From: Deltaproteobacteria bacterium
GTDB taxonomy: Bacteria > Desulfobacterota > Desulfobulbia > Desulfobulbales > Desulfurivibrionaceae
Assembly (NCBI GenBank): GCA_013349295.1
Contig: DUZW01000006.1
Coordinates: forward strand, 44,539 to 108,538
Length of the DNA stretch: 64,000 nt
Reading direction: 5' to 3'
Position 1 is the first letter of the stretch; each line of letters begins with the position of its first letter. The position numbers and the translations under genes are program-made. The notes under the pieces are model-generated. The model worked only from the letters and a program-made list of their open reading frames with translations, had not been told where the DNA came from and did not search any database. Below, in pieces: positions 54,072 to 63,788 of this stretch.

Positions 54072-54453
54072 TCTCTTGCCCTCCTTTTTCCAAAAAATCA
54101 CCCAGCAGCATATTGAGTTTTGCCGGAGAAACAGGCTTGCTTAAAACACCCATGGCGCCCAAGGCCTTCAGTTCAACCTCTTTTGCCGGGTTCCCGGCGC
54201 TGGAGATGACCAGCACCGGCAATCCGCTTGATTTCGGATTCGCCTTGATCCATTTCAGCAGGGTGGTGCCATCCATCACCGGCATGGTCAAATCGGTGAG
54301 CAACAGGTCAACCGGCGTATGCCTGATTTTTTCCAAGGCATCCTTGCCGTTTTCAGCCTCGATGATTTCCGCCCCCTGAAATCCGGCAATCTCTAGACAC
54401 CGCCGGATAAACATCCTTGCCGTGCTCGAATCATCCACGATGGCAATCCTCAT
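54061..54453 (-). CDS. CheY-like single-domain response regulator
   Basis: A 130-residue CheY-like receiver: IAIVDDSSTARMFIRRCLE (the DDSxxxR of CheY proteins), phospho-Asp in LLTDLTMPVMDGTTLL, VISSAGN and Lys in GVLSKPVSPAKLN. The DDSSTAR motif suggests a chemotaxis-type output. Its ATG overlaps the HDOD stop and its own stop overlaps the CheX-like start, so the three are made together. Confidence 0.92.
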   Translation of the reverse strand: MRIAIVDDSSTARMFIRRCLEIAGFQGAEIIEAENGKDALEKIRHTPVDLLLTDLTMPVMDGTTLLKWIKANPKSSGLPVLVISSAGNPAKEVELKALGAMGVLSKPVSPAKLNMLLGDFLEKGGQESDQ

Positions 54454-55334
54454 TCCGAAGCCTCCTCTTCTTTGCCCAAAAACACCGCGGCAGCCTTGGA
54501 AAATTCCTGTTCCACGCCAAGCATTACCATGGCCAGTTCATTGCCGCTCAAAGGAATATACATTTCGTAGGCCGTATCCAGGGTATATTGCAAGTCATCC
54601 GAGCCGGTACCCACTCCGGACATCATCGCCACGATATCGGCCAAATGGATGGTGTAAAGCAAAGGTTTCAAGGCCTCGTCAATCAGGGCCGGCTGATGGT
54701 GAAACCGTATTGCCTGTGGCAAGGGCGCGGGCAGATTCCAGTTCAGACTCAACTCATAGCCCGCCTCGGCATGATCAATGCCGAGAATGGCGCGCTCGGC
54801 CGCGGCATAATCCGGAACCTTTTTTTCCTCCATGGCCCGGCGAATCTTTTCCGGAGTATTGCGTAAAAAATCAGAAAGCACGCCCTTGCCGAGATCATGC
54901 AGCAGACCGCAGGTAAAGGCCAGATCACCGTTCACCTTGGTCCGCGCATAACCGGCAATTATTTTCGCGGCAATGGCTGTTTTCAAATCATGCCGCCAGA
55001 GAGAGCCTGCTTCCGCCGCATAGCCTTCCAACTTTTTATCAAAAAGCAATGCCGCCGCCTCGGACATGGCAATACCCACCACCATATCTTCCCCCAACAA
55101 CGACACGGCGTGATCAATTGAATATACCTCCGTCCTTCTGGCAAAGGCGGCTGAATTGACCACCTTAAGAATCTGGGAGGTGAGCACGGCATCGTATTTG
55201 ACAATATTTACGATATCGACAATCCCATGCTCCGATTCGCCGCTCAACTCAAGAAGCCTGGCCGCGGCGCTGGAAATAAGCGGAACCTTGTTGATGGCCT
55301 CCCGGACAGCGGCCTGTTTTTCCTGCCTGTTCAT
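54450..55334 (-). CDS. HDOD domain signalling protein
   Basis: A 294-residue HDOD protein (residues about 10-215; VPLISSAAARLLELSGESEH, ILKVVNSAAFARRTEVYSID, FTCGLLHDLGKGVLSDFL). HDOD domains resemble HD phosphohydrolases; here CGLLHDLGKG keeps an HD pair, so hydrolase activity is not excluded. The family acts in signalling, often beside chemotaxis or c-di-GMP proteins. The ATG overlaps the cheD stop. Confidence 0.88.
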   Translation of the reverse strand: MNRQEKQAAVREAINKVPLISSAAARLLELSGESEHGIVDIVNIVKYDAVLTSQILKVVNSAAFARRTEVYSIDHAVSLLGEDMVVGIAMSEAAALLFDKKLEGYAAEAGSLWRHDLKTAIAAKIIAGYARTKVNGDLAFTCGLLHDLGKGVLSDFLRNTPEKIRRAMEEKKVPDYAAAERAILGIDHAEAGYELSLNWNLPAPLPQAIRFHHQPALIDEALKPLLYTIHLADIVAMMSGVGTGSDDLQYTLDTAYEMYIPLSGNELAMVMLGVEQEFSKAAAVFLGKEEEASE

Positions 55335-55828
55335 AGCTCCCACACGCCCTTTGTCGGGGAGGACAGGGCAATCTTGCCTGTCTCCACCGACACCGATACG
55401 GTACGACTGATACTCCCGCCCACATCCTCAGCCACTGGCCCCATGCCCAACGGCCAGAGAATTTTTTTCAGGGCCAGAACATTCCGCTTGCCGATGTTAA
55501 AGGTGTTATTCGTATCCAGCACATTCGCCCCCCCGGCAATTTTCACCATCATGCCCTGGGTAAGATTAGCGCCCGGGGTGGCACAGGCCGCCATCTTTTT
55601 CAAAATAGCCGGGATGCCGGTATCGACAAAGTAGCCGGGCCGATCCCTGACAATATCCGGACTGATGCTGGACTCCGGCAAGGCCACATGAATCAACCCC
55701 ACCGTTCTGGTCGGCTTATGCAGAAAGATTACGGCAACACACGAACCCAAGGCAAAGGTTTTAATCACCTCACCGGGATCATTGGAAACCGCAAACTCGC
55801 CAACCCCTACAACCACTGTTTTTCCCAT
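55331..55828 (-). CDS. cheD: CheD chemoreceptor glutamine deamidase
   Basis: A 165-residue CheD. The catalytic Cys and His are visible in TFALGSCVAVIFLHKP and GLIHVALPESS; KIAGGANVLDTNNTFNIGKR is the conserved core. CheD deamidates Gln to Glu in chemoreceptors and, in many bacteria, binds CheC or CheY~P. GGGAATGATTC precedes the ATG. It leads the HDOD-RR-CheX-like string. Confidence 0.93.
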   Translation of the reverse strand: MGKTVVVGVGEFAVSNDPGEVIKTFALGSCVAVIFLHKPTRTVGLIHVALPESSISPDIVRDRPGYFVDTGIPAILKKMAACATPGANLTQGMMVKIAGGANVLDTNNTFNIGKRNVLALKKILWPLGMGPVAEDVGGSISRTVSVSVETGKIALSSPTKGVWEL

Positions 55829-55874
55829 GAATCATTCCCGCTACGGAACCGGCAACAGTTCCAAACCATTAAAG

Positions 55875-56273
55875 CTAGGCCAAAAGCCCCACCCGTTTAA
55901 TTTCGGCCAACAGTTTCTCGCCATCAACAGGCTTGACCAGATAGGCGTCACAAGAACCTTTAACCAATGCGGCCATAATGTTTTTTGCATCATCCAGGGC
56001 ACTGACCATGAAAATTTTGGACATATCAGACCCTCCTATGCAGCGTTCTTTTTCTATATCCCGAATCTGCCTGAGCACCTCCTGGCCATTGAGATTGGGC
56101 ATCATGATATCAAGACAGATAAGGTCATAGGGCTCTTTCATTTCAAGAGCCTGTTTGTAGGCGGCCATGGCCTCAAGTCCATCCATGGCCACATGACAAA
56201 TTCCCAGGGGAGAAAGCATCTCCTGCAAAAGTGTGCGACTGACGAAATCATCTTCGGCTATCAGGATTTTCAT
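55875..56273 (-). CDS. Single-domain response regulator
   Basis: A 132-residue receiver with ILIAEDDFVSRTLLQEML, phospho-Asp in LICLDIMMPNLNGQEVL, FMVSALDD and Lys in AYLVKPVDGEKLL. An insertion (IEKERCIGGSDMSK) lengthens the region after the phospho-Asp helix. The ATG at 56273 is set by the fold; the open frame extends further without a ribosome site. It lies 46 bases before cheD on the same strand. Confidence 0.9.
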   Translation of the reverse strand: MKILIAEDDFVSRTLLQEMLSPLGICHVAMDGLEAMAAYKQALEMKEPYDLICLDIMMPNLNGQEVLRQIRDIEKERCIGGSDMSKIFMVSALDDAKNIMAALVKGSCDAYLVKPVDGEKLLAEIKRVGLLA

Positions 56274-56606
56274 GAAACATTTCTCCTCGTCACTTACTAA
56301 GCCATCGTCAAAAAATAACATGGCCGTTTTAGGTAGCCAGATGGCATAAGGAGCCGTACAGTAAGATAACATAAAAGTTCATGTTGTTTCTGAACGGCTC
56401 CTAAACAATATCAAAATCATTCCAAGTTATTTTCATGGGAGCATGCTCCGTTTCCTCGGAGACAGGGCCTGTCGAACGGAAAAACCAATCAGATTCGGCA
56501 TGGCCCGGTCAGAAAATTGCTGCATGAAAAAAAATCACTCCCCTCACCGGAGAGGAAGCACTACGCAACAAGCAAACCGGTGTCGGATTACGCCTTGTTT
56601 ACGAGG
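56274..56606. other. Intergenic region between the Hpt and response-regulator genes
   Basis: No gene is seen in 333 bases. GGAGCCGT (56350-56357) and ACGGCTCC (56394-56401) form an 8-bp stem with a 36-base loop. The area is a likely promoter for the downstream regulator-cheD string. Confidence 0.4.
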
Positions 56607-56984
56607 CTATCCCTTGTCCTGCCAGCAAGGGTCTGAAAAATAAGCAACAATCCTCTCGATTTCCTGCTCAAGCCGCCGCAACATTTTCTCGGCAGCGGCC
56701 AGTTCACCCATGGCCCCGGAAATCTCAAGGGCACTGGCAAATTCCTTGGCTTGCGTTGCCCCGAAACTTGCCAGGGAACTCTTCAATCCATGGGCGATGG
56801 CACGAACCTGAACGACATCTCCTTTATCCAGTTCCTGGCGAAGCTGCCGGAGTTTCTCAGGGTATTCCACCAGGATATGGTCAACCAAATGCCGAATTAC
56901 CTCCATGTTCCCGCGGACGGTCTTCTTCATCTCCGTCAGATCAACAGGAGGGGTGGAGCCGGTAAGGGGCTGTTGTTCAGTCAT
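56607..56984 (-). CDS. Stand-alone Hpt phosphotransfer protein
   Basis: A 125-residue Hpt domain with the phospho-His in RAIAHGLKSSLASFGATQAK near residue 69, and helices rich in Glu and Lys on either side. It would pass phosphate between receivers, for instance with the REC-Hpt protein or one of the single receivers in this cluster. Its ATG overlaps the cheA stop by 8 bases, so it is made with CheA. Confidence 0.88.
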   Translation of the reverse strand: MTEQQPLTGSTPPVDLTEMKKTVRGNMEVIRHLVDHILVEYPEKLRQLRQELDKGDVVQVRAIAHGLKSSLASFGATQAKEFASALEISGAMGELAAAEKMLRRLEQEIERIVAYFSDPCWQDKG

Positions 56985-59304
56985 TTCCCACTGTCTCCAC
57001 GACAATCTCGGTGAGGCCCCGGACTTCGAGAATAAGGCATACCTCGCCGTCGCTTAAAATAGTACAGCCGGATACGCAACGGACCTGACCGACCTTGCCG
57101 ATGTATTCGGAAAGCCCCTTGATCACCGTCTGCTGCTGTCCTAAAATCTCATCAACAAACAGGCAGACATTTCGCCCCTGATTTTCGAGCAGAATCAATA
57201 TCCCCTGGTCCAAAAGCTCACTGGCCGGTTCGATTTTGTGCAATCGATGGAGCCGCAACACAGGAAAAAGTCTGTCGCGCACCCGCACCAGCTCTTGTCC
57301 ATCCGGGGAAACGGTGATGGCCTTGGCCAACGGCCGAAACGATTCCCGGATAGAGAGAATGGGAATAATGTACCGGACATCGCCAACCCGGACCAGCATG
57401 CCGTCAATAATGGCCATGGTCAAAGGGATTCGCAGCACGATTTTGGTGCCGGCGCCCGGTTTGCTGTCGATATCGATCTTGCCGTCTATCTGGTTCAAAT
57501 TCTGCTTGACCACATCCATGCCGACTCCGCGACCGGAAACATCGGTCACCTTGTCCGCCGTTGAAAATCCGGGGAGGAAGATCAGGGCCGCCACATCCTT
57601 ATCGGTGAGATTCGAGCCATCTCCCTGGACAAGCCCTTTTTCCAGCGCCTTTTTCAGGATTTTTTCCCGGTTGAGCCCCCGGCCGTCGTCCTCGATCCTG
57701 ATCCAGACCTCACCTTCTTCATGGCTGGCCGTCAGTCGCACGATCCCTGTCTCCTTCTTACCTGCGGCCAACCGCTCCTGCGGAGATTCCAGGGCATGAT
57801 CCATGGAATTACGAATGAGATGAACAAGGGGGTCGGTGATCTTTTCGATTACGGTTTTATCAAGCTCGGTTTCCATGCCCACCAAGACAAGGTCGGCCTT
57901 TTTCCCGGACTTTCTGGCAAGGTCATGCACCAGGCGCGTCATCCGGTTAAACAGGCCGGCAACGGGGACCATCCGAATGGTCATGGCCACCTCCTGCAAC
58001 TCCTTGACAAGCTTGCTCATCTGCTGGGAGGCCTTGCTGAAATTCTCCAGCACCAATCCAGCCAGATCTGGACTGTGGATCAGCATATTCTCGGCGATCA
58101 CCATCTCGCCGATCAGATCAATAAGCGTGTCGATCTTTTCCAGATCAACCCGGATATCCTGCCGTTTCAAAGAGGCGGCCTGCTTGGCCTGCTCGGCGAC
58201 CGGGGCGCCCTTGATCTGCTCCTGATTGAACAGGGCCTGATCCACCTGCTCGGGCAAAACCGCGCCCATGCCGACCAGCACCTCTCCAATGGGTTTTTTC
58301 TGGATATCAAGGGCGTCAAAGAGGGTTTCCGGGGTAATTACTCCGCTTTCCACCAAGATTTCACCCACCCGCGGCGGCTGCACCGAAGATTCACTCTTCA
58401 ACTCGGCAGGGATAAAATCATCCAGCAGTTCCAGATAGAGATCCAGTCCGTCAATCCTGCCTTCGCTTTTTTGAGAGATTTCTCCCAAGGAGTTTTTCAG
58501 AACATCGCAAAGATTGAGCAGGGCATCAGCCGGTTTGGCGTTCGCGGCACATGTCCCGGATTTCACCGCATCAAGTACGGTTTCCATGCGGTGGCTCAGA
58601 CGTTCGAGATCGCCAAACCCAAGAAAACCGCAGTTGCCCTTAAAGCTATGGATCTTGCGAAACAGCTCCGCTACGACCTCCTTGTTGTCCGAGTCCTTGC
58701 TCCAAACCAAAAGCCCGTGCTCAACCTCCTGCAGTTGCTCGTTTGCTTCCTGCAAAAATGCCTCGACCAGTTCCGGGGTGATGGCAAGATCCGGGACCGC
58801 CATGACAGGCTCTGCCTCGGGAGGAGCCTCAGTTGCCGACGCACGAGGCAAGGCGGGCACGCCTACGCCGCCCCCCTCAAGAGCCGCTTTCAACTGCCCC
58901 GAAAGCTCTTTGGCCTGCCCCTCCATGCATCCGTCGTTCAGCTCGACGGCAACATGATCCAAGCACTCCCGCATGAAATCACAGGTCTGGCAAAACAGAT
59001 CAACATGCTCATTGGTCATGGGCAGTTGCCCTTTACGGATCTGGTCCAACAGATTTTCCGCCGCATGCGCGGTGGAGGCCATGAAGGAAAAATTCAAAAA
59101 TCCGGCGCTCCCCTTGATGGAGTGGAACAACCGGAACACCTCGTGCATGACCGGCATGCTTTCCTCGGTCGGCAGAAAAGGGCCCTGTTTGGTGAATTCG
59201 GCAAACCCGATTATTGTGGGTTCGAGATGATCCAGCAGATCGATGCATTCCTGGATGAATTCCTGAATTATCTCTATTTGTTCACTGGAAAGTTGTTCAG
59301 CCAT
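56977..59304 (-). CDS. cheA: CheA histidine kinase with two Hpt domains and a MshEN-like insert
   Basis: A 775-residue CheA. Hpt1 has His61 (RLFHSIKGSAGFLNF); Hpt2 has His219 (RKIHSFKGNCGFLGFG). Residues about 311-362 read RVGEILVESGVITPETLFDA and IGEVLVGMGAVLPEQVDQAL, which looks like the MshEN/GspE-N fold known to bind cyclic di-GMP. Then come the dimerisation helices (LEKIDTLIDLIGEMVIAENM), ATPase (LIRNSMDHALESP, DDGRGLN, GRGVGMDVVKQNL) and CheW-like domain. It autophosphorylates and feeds CheY and CheB. The overlapped Hpt gene follows. Confidence 0.93.
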   Translation of the reverse strand: MAEQLSSEQIEIIQEFIQECIDLLDHLEPTIIGFAEFTKQGPFLPTEESMPVMHEVFRLFHSIKGSAGFLNFSFMASTAHAAENLLDQIRKGQLPMTNEHVDLFCQTCDFMRECLDHVAVELNDGCMEGQAKELSGQLKAALEGGGVGVPALPRASATEAPPEAEPVMAVPDLAITPELVEAFLQEANEQLQEVEHGLLVWSKDSDNKEVVAELFRKIHSFKGNCGFLGFGDLERLSHRMETVLDAVKSGTCAANAKPADALLNLCDVLKNSLGEISQKSEGRIDGLDLYLELLDDFIPAELKSESSVQPPRVGEILVESGVITPETLFDALDIQKKPIGEVLVGMGAVLPEQVDQALFNQEQIKGAPVAEQAKQAASLKRQDIRVDLEKIDTLIDLIGEMVIAENMLIHSPDLAGLVLENFSKASQQMSKLVKELQEVAMTIRMVPVAGLFNRMTRLVHDLARKSGKKADLVLVGMETELDKTVIEKITDPLVHLIRNSMDHALESPQERLAAGKKETGIVRLTASHEEGEVWIRIEDDGRGLNREKILKKALEKGLVQGDGSNLTDKDVAALIFLPGFSTADKVTDVSGRGVGMDVVKQNLNQIDGKIDIDSKPGAGTKIVLRIPLTMAIIDGMLVRVGDVRYIIPILSIRESFRPLAKAITVSPDGQELVRVRDRLFPVLRLHRLHKIEPASELLDQGILILLENQGRNVCLFVDEILGQQQTVIKGLSEYIGKVGQVRCVSGCTILSDGEVCLILEVRGLTEIVVETVGND

Positions 59305-59479
59305 GATCCCGTCCCGTAAAGTTGTCTAACTCACAGATAACTATTCAGCATGTTCAACCAAAAAATAGTTTGTTTCCTGACTTATGCCTCTCCCTCCGAG
59401 TCTGAAAAACCTGAAGCGAGGGATTGAGGGATGGGTGAAACGGCCATTTGAGTCAGACACGGCAACGATGCCGACCGCA

Positions 59480-60547
59480 TCAATTCACTCCTAATTTGTT
59501 CAACATGTTCAGCGACGCCTCGGCGATTTTATCCAGCGGAACCAACCGTTCCGCCCCGCCATTCTCAAAGGCCTCCTTGGGCATACCGAACACCACGCAG
59601 CTCCGCTCATCCTGGGCAATATTCCTGGCGCCCGCCTTGCGCATGGCCAGCATGCCATCGGCTCCGTCACGTCCCATCCCGGTCAACATCACCCCTACGG
59701 CGTTGCGCCCGACATGCTGGGCCACGGAATGCATGAGCACATCCACGGAAGGGCAATGCCCGGAAACCTTTTCCCCTGCCTTGCATACCACCTCATAGAT
59801 TCCGCCGGAACGCACCACCTGCATGTGCTTTTCCCCCGGCGCGATCAGGATCCGGCCGGGCATCACCCTGTCCCCGGTTTCCGCCTCTTTCACCTGCATG
59901 GCGCAGAGCTCGTTCAATCGTTCGGCAAACATCCGGGTGAAACCGCTGGGCATGTGCTGGACAATAACAACCCCCGGAGTACTGACCGGATACCGGGTGA
60001 TCACCTCGCGGATCGCCTCGGTACCGCCGGTGGATGCGCCAATGGCAATGATTTTATCCGTGGATTCGGCCAGGGATTTGGGCGCGGCGAGAACCTTCCC
60101 GGCAAACAGGGCCTCCCGCTTATCCTTCCAACGGGAGACATTGGCGGTGGAAGCGATTTTCACCTTGGTCCGCAACTCCATGAGCATGGCGGACAGCCCC
60201 CGGGCCACATCGGTACTCGGTTTGGTGACAAAATCCACCGCCCCGGCGTCCAAGGCTTCCAGGGTGATCTGCTTGCCCTTTTGGGTAAGGGCGCTGACCA
60301 TGACCACCGGCAGCGGATGCTGGGGCATGAACCTGCGCAAAAACTCAACTCCGTCCATTCTCGGCATTTCCACATCCAAGGTGATCACGTCGGGGTTGAA
60401 TTTAACAATCATGTCGCGGGCCACGAAGGGATCGGGCGCACTGCCCACCACCTCGATCCCGGGGTCCTGGGCAAGACCTTGGGAAAGAATACTGCGAACC
60501 AGCGAAGAATCATCAACCACCAGCACCCGTATTTTTCTGCCTGTCAT
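59480..60547 (-). CDS. cheB: CheB methylesterase/deamidase response regulator
   Basis: A 355-residue CheB. Receiver residues 5-125 (VLVVDDSSLVRSILSQGL, phospho-Asp in VITLDVEMPRMDG, TKPS) and catalytic domain about 165-350 with the Ser in IGASTGGTEAIREV, His in IVQHMPSGFT and Asp in GMGRDGADGM. It removes methyl groups from receptor Glu residues. It lies 175 bases downstream of cheR and upstream of cheA, all on the minus strand. Confidence 0.95.
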   Translation of the reverse strand: MTGRKIRVLVVDDSSLVRSILSQGLAQDPGIEVVGSAPDPFVARDMIVKFNPDVITLDVEMPRMDGVEFLRRFMPQHPLPVVMVSALTQKGKQITLEALDAGAVDFVTKPSTDVARGLSAMLMELRTKVKIASTANVSRWKDKREALFAGKVLAAPKSLAESTDKIIAIGASTGGTEAIREVITRYPVSTPGVVIVQHMPSGFTRMFAERLNELCAMQVKEAETGDRVMPGRILIAPGEKHMQVVRSGGIYEVVCKAGEKVSGHCPSVDVLMHSVAQHVGRNAVGVMLTGMGRDGADGMLAMRKAGARNIAQDERSCVVFGMPKEAFENGGAERLVPLDKIAEASLNMLNKLGVN

Positions 60548-60722
60548 AAAAATGCGTTCTCCCTATCTCCAAGCATGTCCGCTTATAAAATTGACGCGCT
60601 ATGCACAATGTTCCCTCTCCCCGGCGGGGGAAGACAGAGAACCATGCCGGCACATCCCCCCCAGCACACTGCAGTTAAGGGAAGGGTAAGCCGATTGCAA
60701 AACAGCTCCCCGGAAACTTTGC

Positions 60723-61556
60723 CTAAATCCGTCTATATACCGCCGGCATCACATACTGGAATGTCTCCTGTTTCCGCCCCAGGGTTTCGGAGTGGCCGAT
60801 GAAAAGATAGCCGCCGGGCTCAAGAAACTGATGAAACCGGTTTACCAGGGCATCCCTGGTCTCCGAGTCAAAATAGATCATCACGTTTCTGCAAAAAATC
60901 ACCTGAAAAGGGCTTTTAAAAGGAAACTGCTTATTCATAAGATTAAAACGCCTGTAGGTCACCTGTTTTTTAAGCGCATCATTGACCAACCAAACGCCAT
61001 CCTTCTGTCTGGCAAAATACTTGTATTTCACCTGGGCGGGAATGCGGGCAACCTGATCATCCCCGTACACCCCTTGTTTGGCAAGGCTAAGCACCTGATC
61101 CGAGATATCGGTGGCCAGAACCCCGCCATCCCAAAAGCCATAGTCGTTGCCCAGATATTCCATCATGAGAAGAGCCAGCATGTATGGCTCCTCGCCGGAA
61201 GAACATCCCGCGCTCCAGATCCGCAAATCGCGGGTATTTTGTTTTTTCAGTCGGGCAATCAGGGGGGGGAGCACCTCCTGGACAAAAAAATCAAAATGGG
61301 CATGCTCCCGGTTGAAATAAGTATAATTGGTGGAGATCCGGTTGACCAGCTTATCAAGGGAAGAACCGGAGGTATCACGGATAACGCGGTCATAATAATC
61401 CCCGAAGGAAACAAACCCTTCGTCCCGCAGCAACTTTTGCAGGCGCCCCACCACCAGGGAGCGTTTCTGTTCCGTGAGATTGATTCCGAAACGGTCATAG
61501 ACCAGGGTCCGGATGAGGCGAAACTCCTTGTCATTGATGGTAAGGCTTGTATCCAT
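60723..61556 (-). CDS. cheR: CheR chemoreceptor methyltransferase
   Basis: A 277-residue CheR. The N-terminal helical domain (FRLIRTLVYDRFGINLTEQK) is followed by the SAM-binding domain with LRIWSAGCSSGEEPYMLALL, VLATDISDQVLSLAKQGVYG and FCRNVMIYFDSETRDALVNR, all diagnostic. It methylates receptor Glu residues using SAM. No TPR or pentapeptide-binding extension is attached. The start has only a weak CGGAC upstream. Confidence 0.95.
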   Translation of the reverse strand: MDTSLTINDKEFRLIRTLVYDRFGINLTEQKRSLVVGRLQKLLRDEGFVSFGDYYDRVIRDTSGSSLDKLVNRISTNYTYFNREHAHFDFFVQEVLPPLIARLKKQNTRDLRIWSAGCSSGEEPYMLALLMMEYLGNDYGFWDGGVLATDISDQVLSLAKQGVYGDDQVARIPAQVKYKYFARQKDGVWLVNDALKKQVTYRRFNLMNKQFPFKSPFQVIFCRNVMIYFDSETRDALVNRFHQFLEPGGYLFIGHSETLGRKQETFQYVMPAVYRRI

Positions 61557-61916
61557 TACAGTCCGTGCGCGAATTCTTCTTCAATTAAAAAAATGATAAC
61601 TGCACAGAAAAAAGATGTTGAGACTGAAGACGAAAGGGCTGGTAGCCCTTGCTCTATCAAAAATATACTTGATCTGGACTGGTACTCTCTTGCGAAAATA
61701 CATCAACATAACACGATCGAACATTCTGATCAGTTGCCTTCCGCACGGCCTTCAGCCTTCAGTCTAACCACCTGAGTAGTTACCCAAAAAAAATCTCACC
61801 CAAAAGTTCCCTCACCCTCACCCTTGGCTGGGGAGGATGAGGGAGGGGAATCAATCCTGAAGAGTTTTGCAAGAGGCTCGACTCCTACACACCTTCAGTC
61901 TATCAACCTTGCTTTC
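61557..61916. other. Intergenic region with dispersed CTGAAG repeats and an inverted repeat
   Basis: The 360 bases between the receptor and cheR genes hold no gene. AGACTGAAG-type repeats lie at 61620-61637 and, inverted, at 61749-61765 and 61892-61901. TCCCTCA at 61808-61814 pairs with TGAGGGA at 61838-61844 around a C/G-rich loop. These resemble the repeats at 45223 and 19376. Confidence 0.55.
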
Positions 61917-63761
61917 TTAATACCTGCCGAACTCTTTATCATCCAAGGCAATGATGCTGCTCGGTTTGACCTGGGCCGCACCGCGACTTGGACTGCTGCT
62001 TCCGCCCCAATCGCCTTCGCCATAATCAAGCTGCGGCCTGGGGGCTTGCTGCCGCGGCAGCGAAGCGAACTGCTGACGCTCGGCAGCCATTTTCAGTTTA
62101 AACCGTGCCAGCATTTGCCGCAACTGTCCTGCTTGACTGGAAAGCTCTTCCGCCGCGGCCGCGCATTCTTCCGCGCTGGCCGTGTTCTGCTGGGTGACCT
62201 GATCGATCTGGCTCAAGCCTTCGTTCACCTGGGAGATCCCCTGGGCCTGTTCGTTGGAGGCGGCGGCAATCTCGCCCACCAGATCCGTGACCTTGCCCAC
62301 CGAGGTGACGATCTCACCCAAGGCCTCGGCGGTGCGGTCGGCGATCTCGGTGCCCTTTGCGGTCTTGCCCACCGAGCCCTCGATCAGCTCGGCGGTCTCG
62401 CCCGCGGCCTTGGCGCTGCGGGCTGCAAGGTTGCGCACCTCTTCGGCCACCACGGCAAAGCCCTTACCGTGACGTCCGGCCCGGGCCGCTTCCACCGCGG
62501 CATTAAGGGCGAGCAGATTGGTCTGGAAGGCGATTTCATCGATGACCTTGATGATCTTGGAGATATTCTTGGCCGACTCGCTGATGTCGGTCATGGCGGA
62601 GACCATTTCCTTCATCTGCACATTGCCGTTCTGGGCCGCATCCCTGGCCTGGCTGGCCAGCTGATTGGCCTGGGTGGCGTTGCCGGCGTTGAGTTTGGTT
62701 TGCGAGCCCATTTCGGTCATGGAACTGGTGATCTCCTCAATGGAGCTTGCCGACTCGGTGGCCCCCTGGGAGAGCGACTGGCTGGCCGAGGAGACCTGGG
62801 CCGCCGCAGAGTTGACCTGCTCGCCGGCCAGGTAGATCTGGCTCAAGGTGGCGTTCATATCGGTAAGGGTTTTCTTCATGGCCGCGCCGATGGCATCCTT
62901 GTCATCCACCTGATGAGCGTCAAAGGCAAAATTGCCGTCGGCGATCTTTTCCAGAGCCACCACGAAGTTGTTCTGCAGGTTATCGGCAAAGTCGTCCATG
63001 GCCTTGGCCATCTGGCCGATTTCATCCTTGCGGTTCATGCGCAACCGCTGACCGAGGTGCCCCTTGCTCAACTCCTTGAGCATTTCCATCCCCTGATTCA
63101 GCGGCCCCTCGATACCCTTGGCCAGGATGAAACCCAACAAAACGGCAAGACCTACGCCAACAACAACGCAACCAGTCATGATACGGATGACGGTATTGGC
63201 CAACACGGTATTTTCGTCTGAGTTTTTCTGGGCGGCCTCGGTTTTAAATTCTATCATCGCATAAAGGGCCTCGTTCGCCTCAGTTGCCGCCTTTTTCATC
63301 GCGCCTTTGGTCAGGGACTCAGCTTCCGTCATTTTCCCGGCCTGAACCAAGGCATTGACCTGATCAATGTACTGGCCGTAATCCTGCCGCTCCTTTATAA
63401 AGGTCTCAAACAACTTCCGACCCTGTTCGTTCAAAATGGTTTTCTCATACTCCTCGCAATGTCCCCGAATCTCTTCACGCAACTGCTTGATGGCCTGCTG
63501 GGCCTCTTGGCGACCTTCAGCCGTAACATTCTGATCCGCGATTTCACGGGCATTAATCCGTACCCGTTGAAATTTGATGCCTATTTGGCCCAAAATCCCA
63601 ATGGGTACGGTCATGTTTTCATAGGCCATGGAGTAAGAATCATCCACCGATCTTAACCCTCTGATCCCAACAATGCCGATAATGCCGGCAATAGCGGCGA
63701 CCACCAGAAACGCGGACAGGAGCTTCTTGAACATCTTCATATCATTGATAAAATCTTTCAT
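61917..63761 (-). CDS. Methyl-accepting chemotaxis protein
   Basis: A 614-residue receptor. Membrane segments lie at about 12-34 and 190-212, around a four-helix-bundle sensor domain of about 155 residues. A HAMP domain ([20 protein letters not shown]) leads to a long cytoplasmic hairpin with the signature tip [20 protein letters not shown] and [20 protein letters not shown]. The C-terminus ends [10 protein letters not shown] after a Pro-rich linker, possibly a tail for adaptation enzymes. AGGGAGAGCATGGG precedes the ATG. It follows cheW by 27 bases. Confidence 0.95.
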   Translation of the reverse strand: MKDFINDMKMFKKLLSAFLVVAAIAGIIGIVGIRGLRSVDDSYSMAYENMTVPIGILGQIGIKFQRVRINAREIADQNVTAEGRQEAQQAIKQLREEIRGHCEEYEKTILNEQGRKLFETFIKERQDYGQYIDQVNALVQAGKMTEAESLTKGAMKKAATEANEALYAMIEFKTEAAQKNSDENTVLANTVIRIMTGCVVVGVGLAVLLGFILAKGIEGPLNQGMEMLKELSKGHLGQRLRMNRKDEIGQMAKAMDDFADNLQNNFVVALEKIADGNFAFDAHQVDDKDAIGAAMKKTLTDMNATLSQIYLAGEQVNSAAAQVSSASQSLSQGATESASSIEEITSSMTEMGSQTKLNAGNATQANQLASQARDAAQNGNVQMKEMVSAMTDISESAKNISKIIKVIDEIAFQTNLLALNAAVEAARAGRHGKGFAVVAEEVRNLAARSAKAAGETAELIEGSVGKTAKGTEIADRTAEALGEIVTSVGKVTDLVGEIAAASNEQAQGISQVNEGLSQIDQVTQQNTASAEECAAAAEELSSQAGQLRQMLARFKLKMAAERQQFASLPRQQAPRPQLDYGEGDWGGSSSPSRGAAQVKPSSIIALDDKEFGRY

Positions 63762-63788
63762 CCCATGCTCTCCCTATAAATTTTTCCC

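Noticed and set aside
57721..59319. Plus-strand open frame of 532 codons opposite cheA
   Set aside because: Antisense of the conserved CheA gene, no recognisable domain or ribosome site.
61808..61844. Terminator of the chemoreceptor gene
   Set aside because: A C/G-rich inverted repeat is present but lacks a T-run on the minus strand; it looks like a dispersed repeat.
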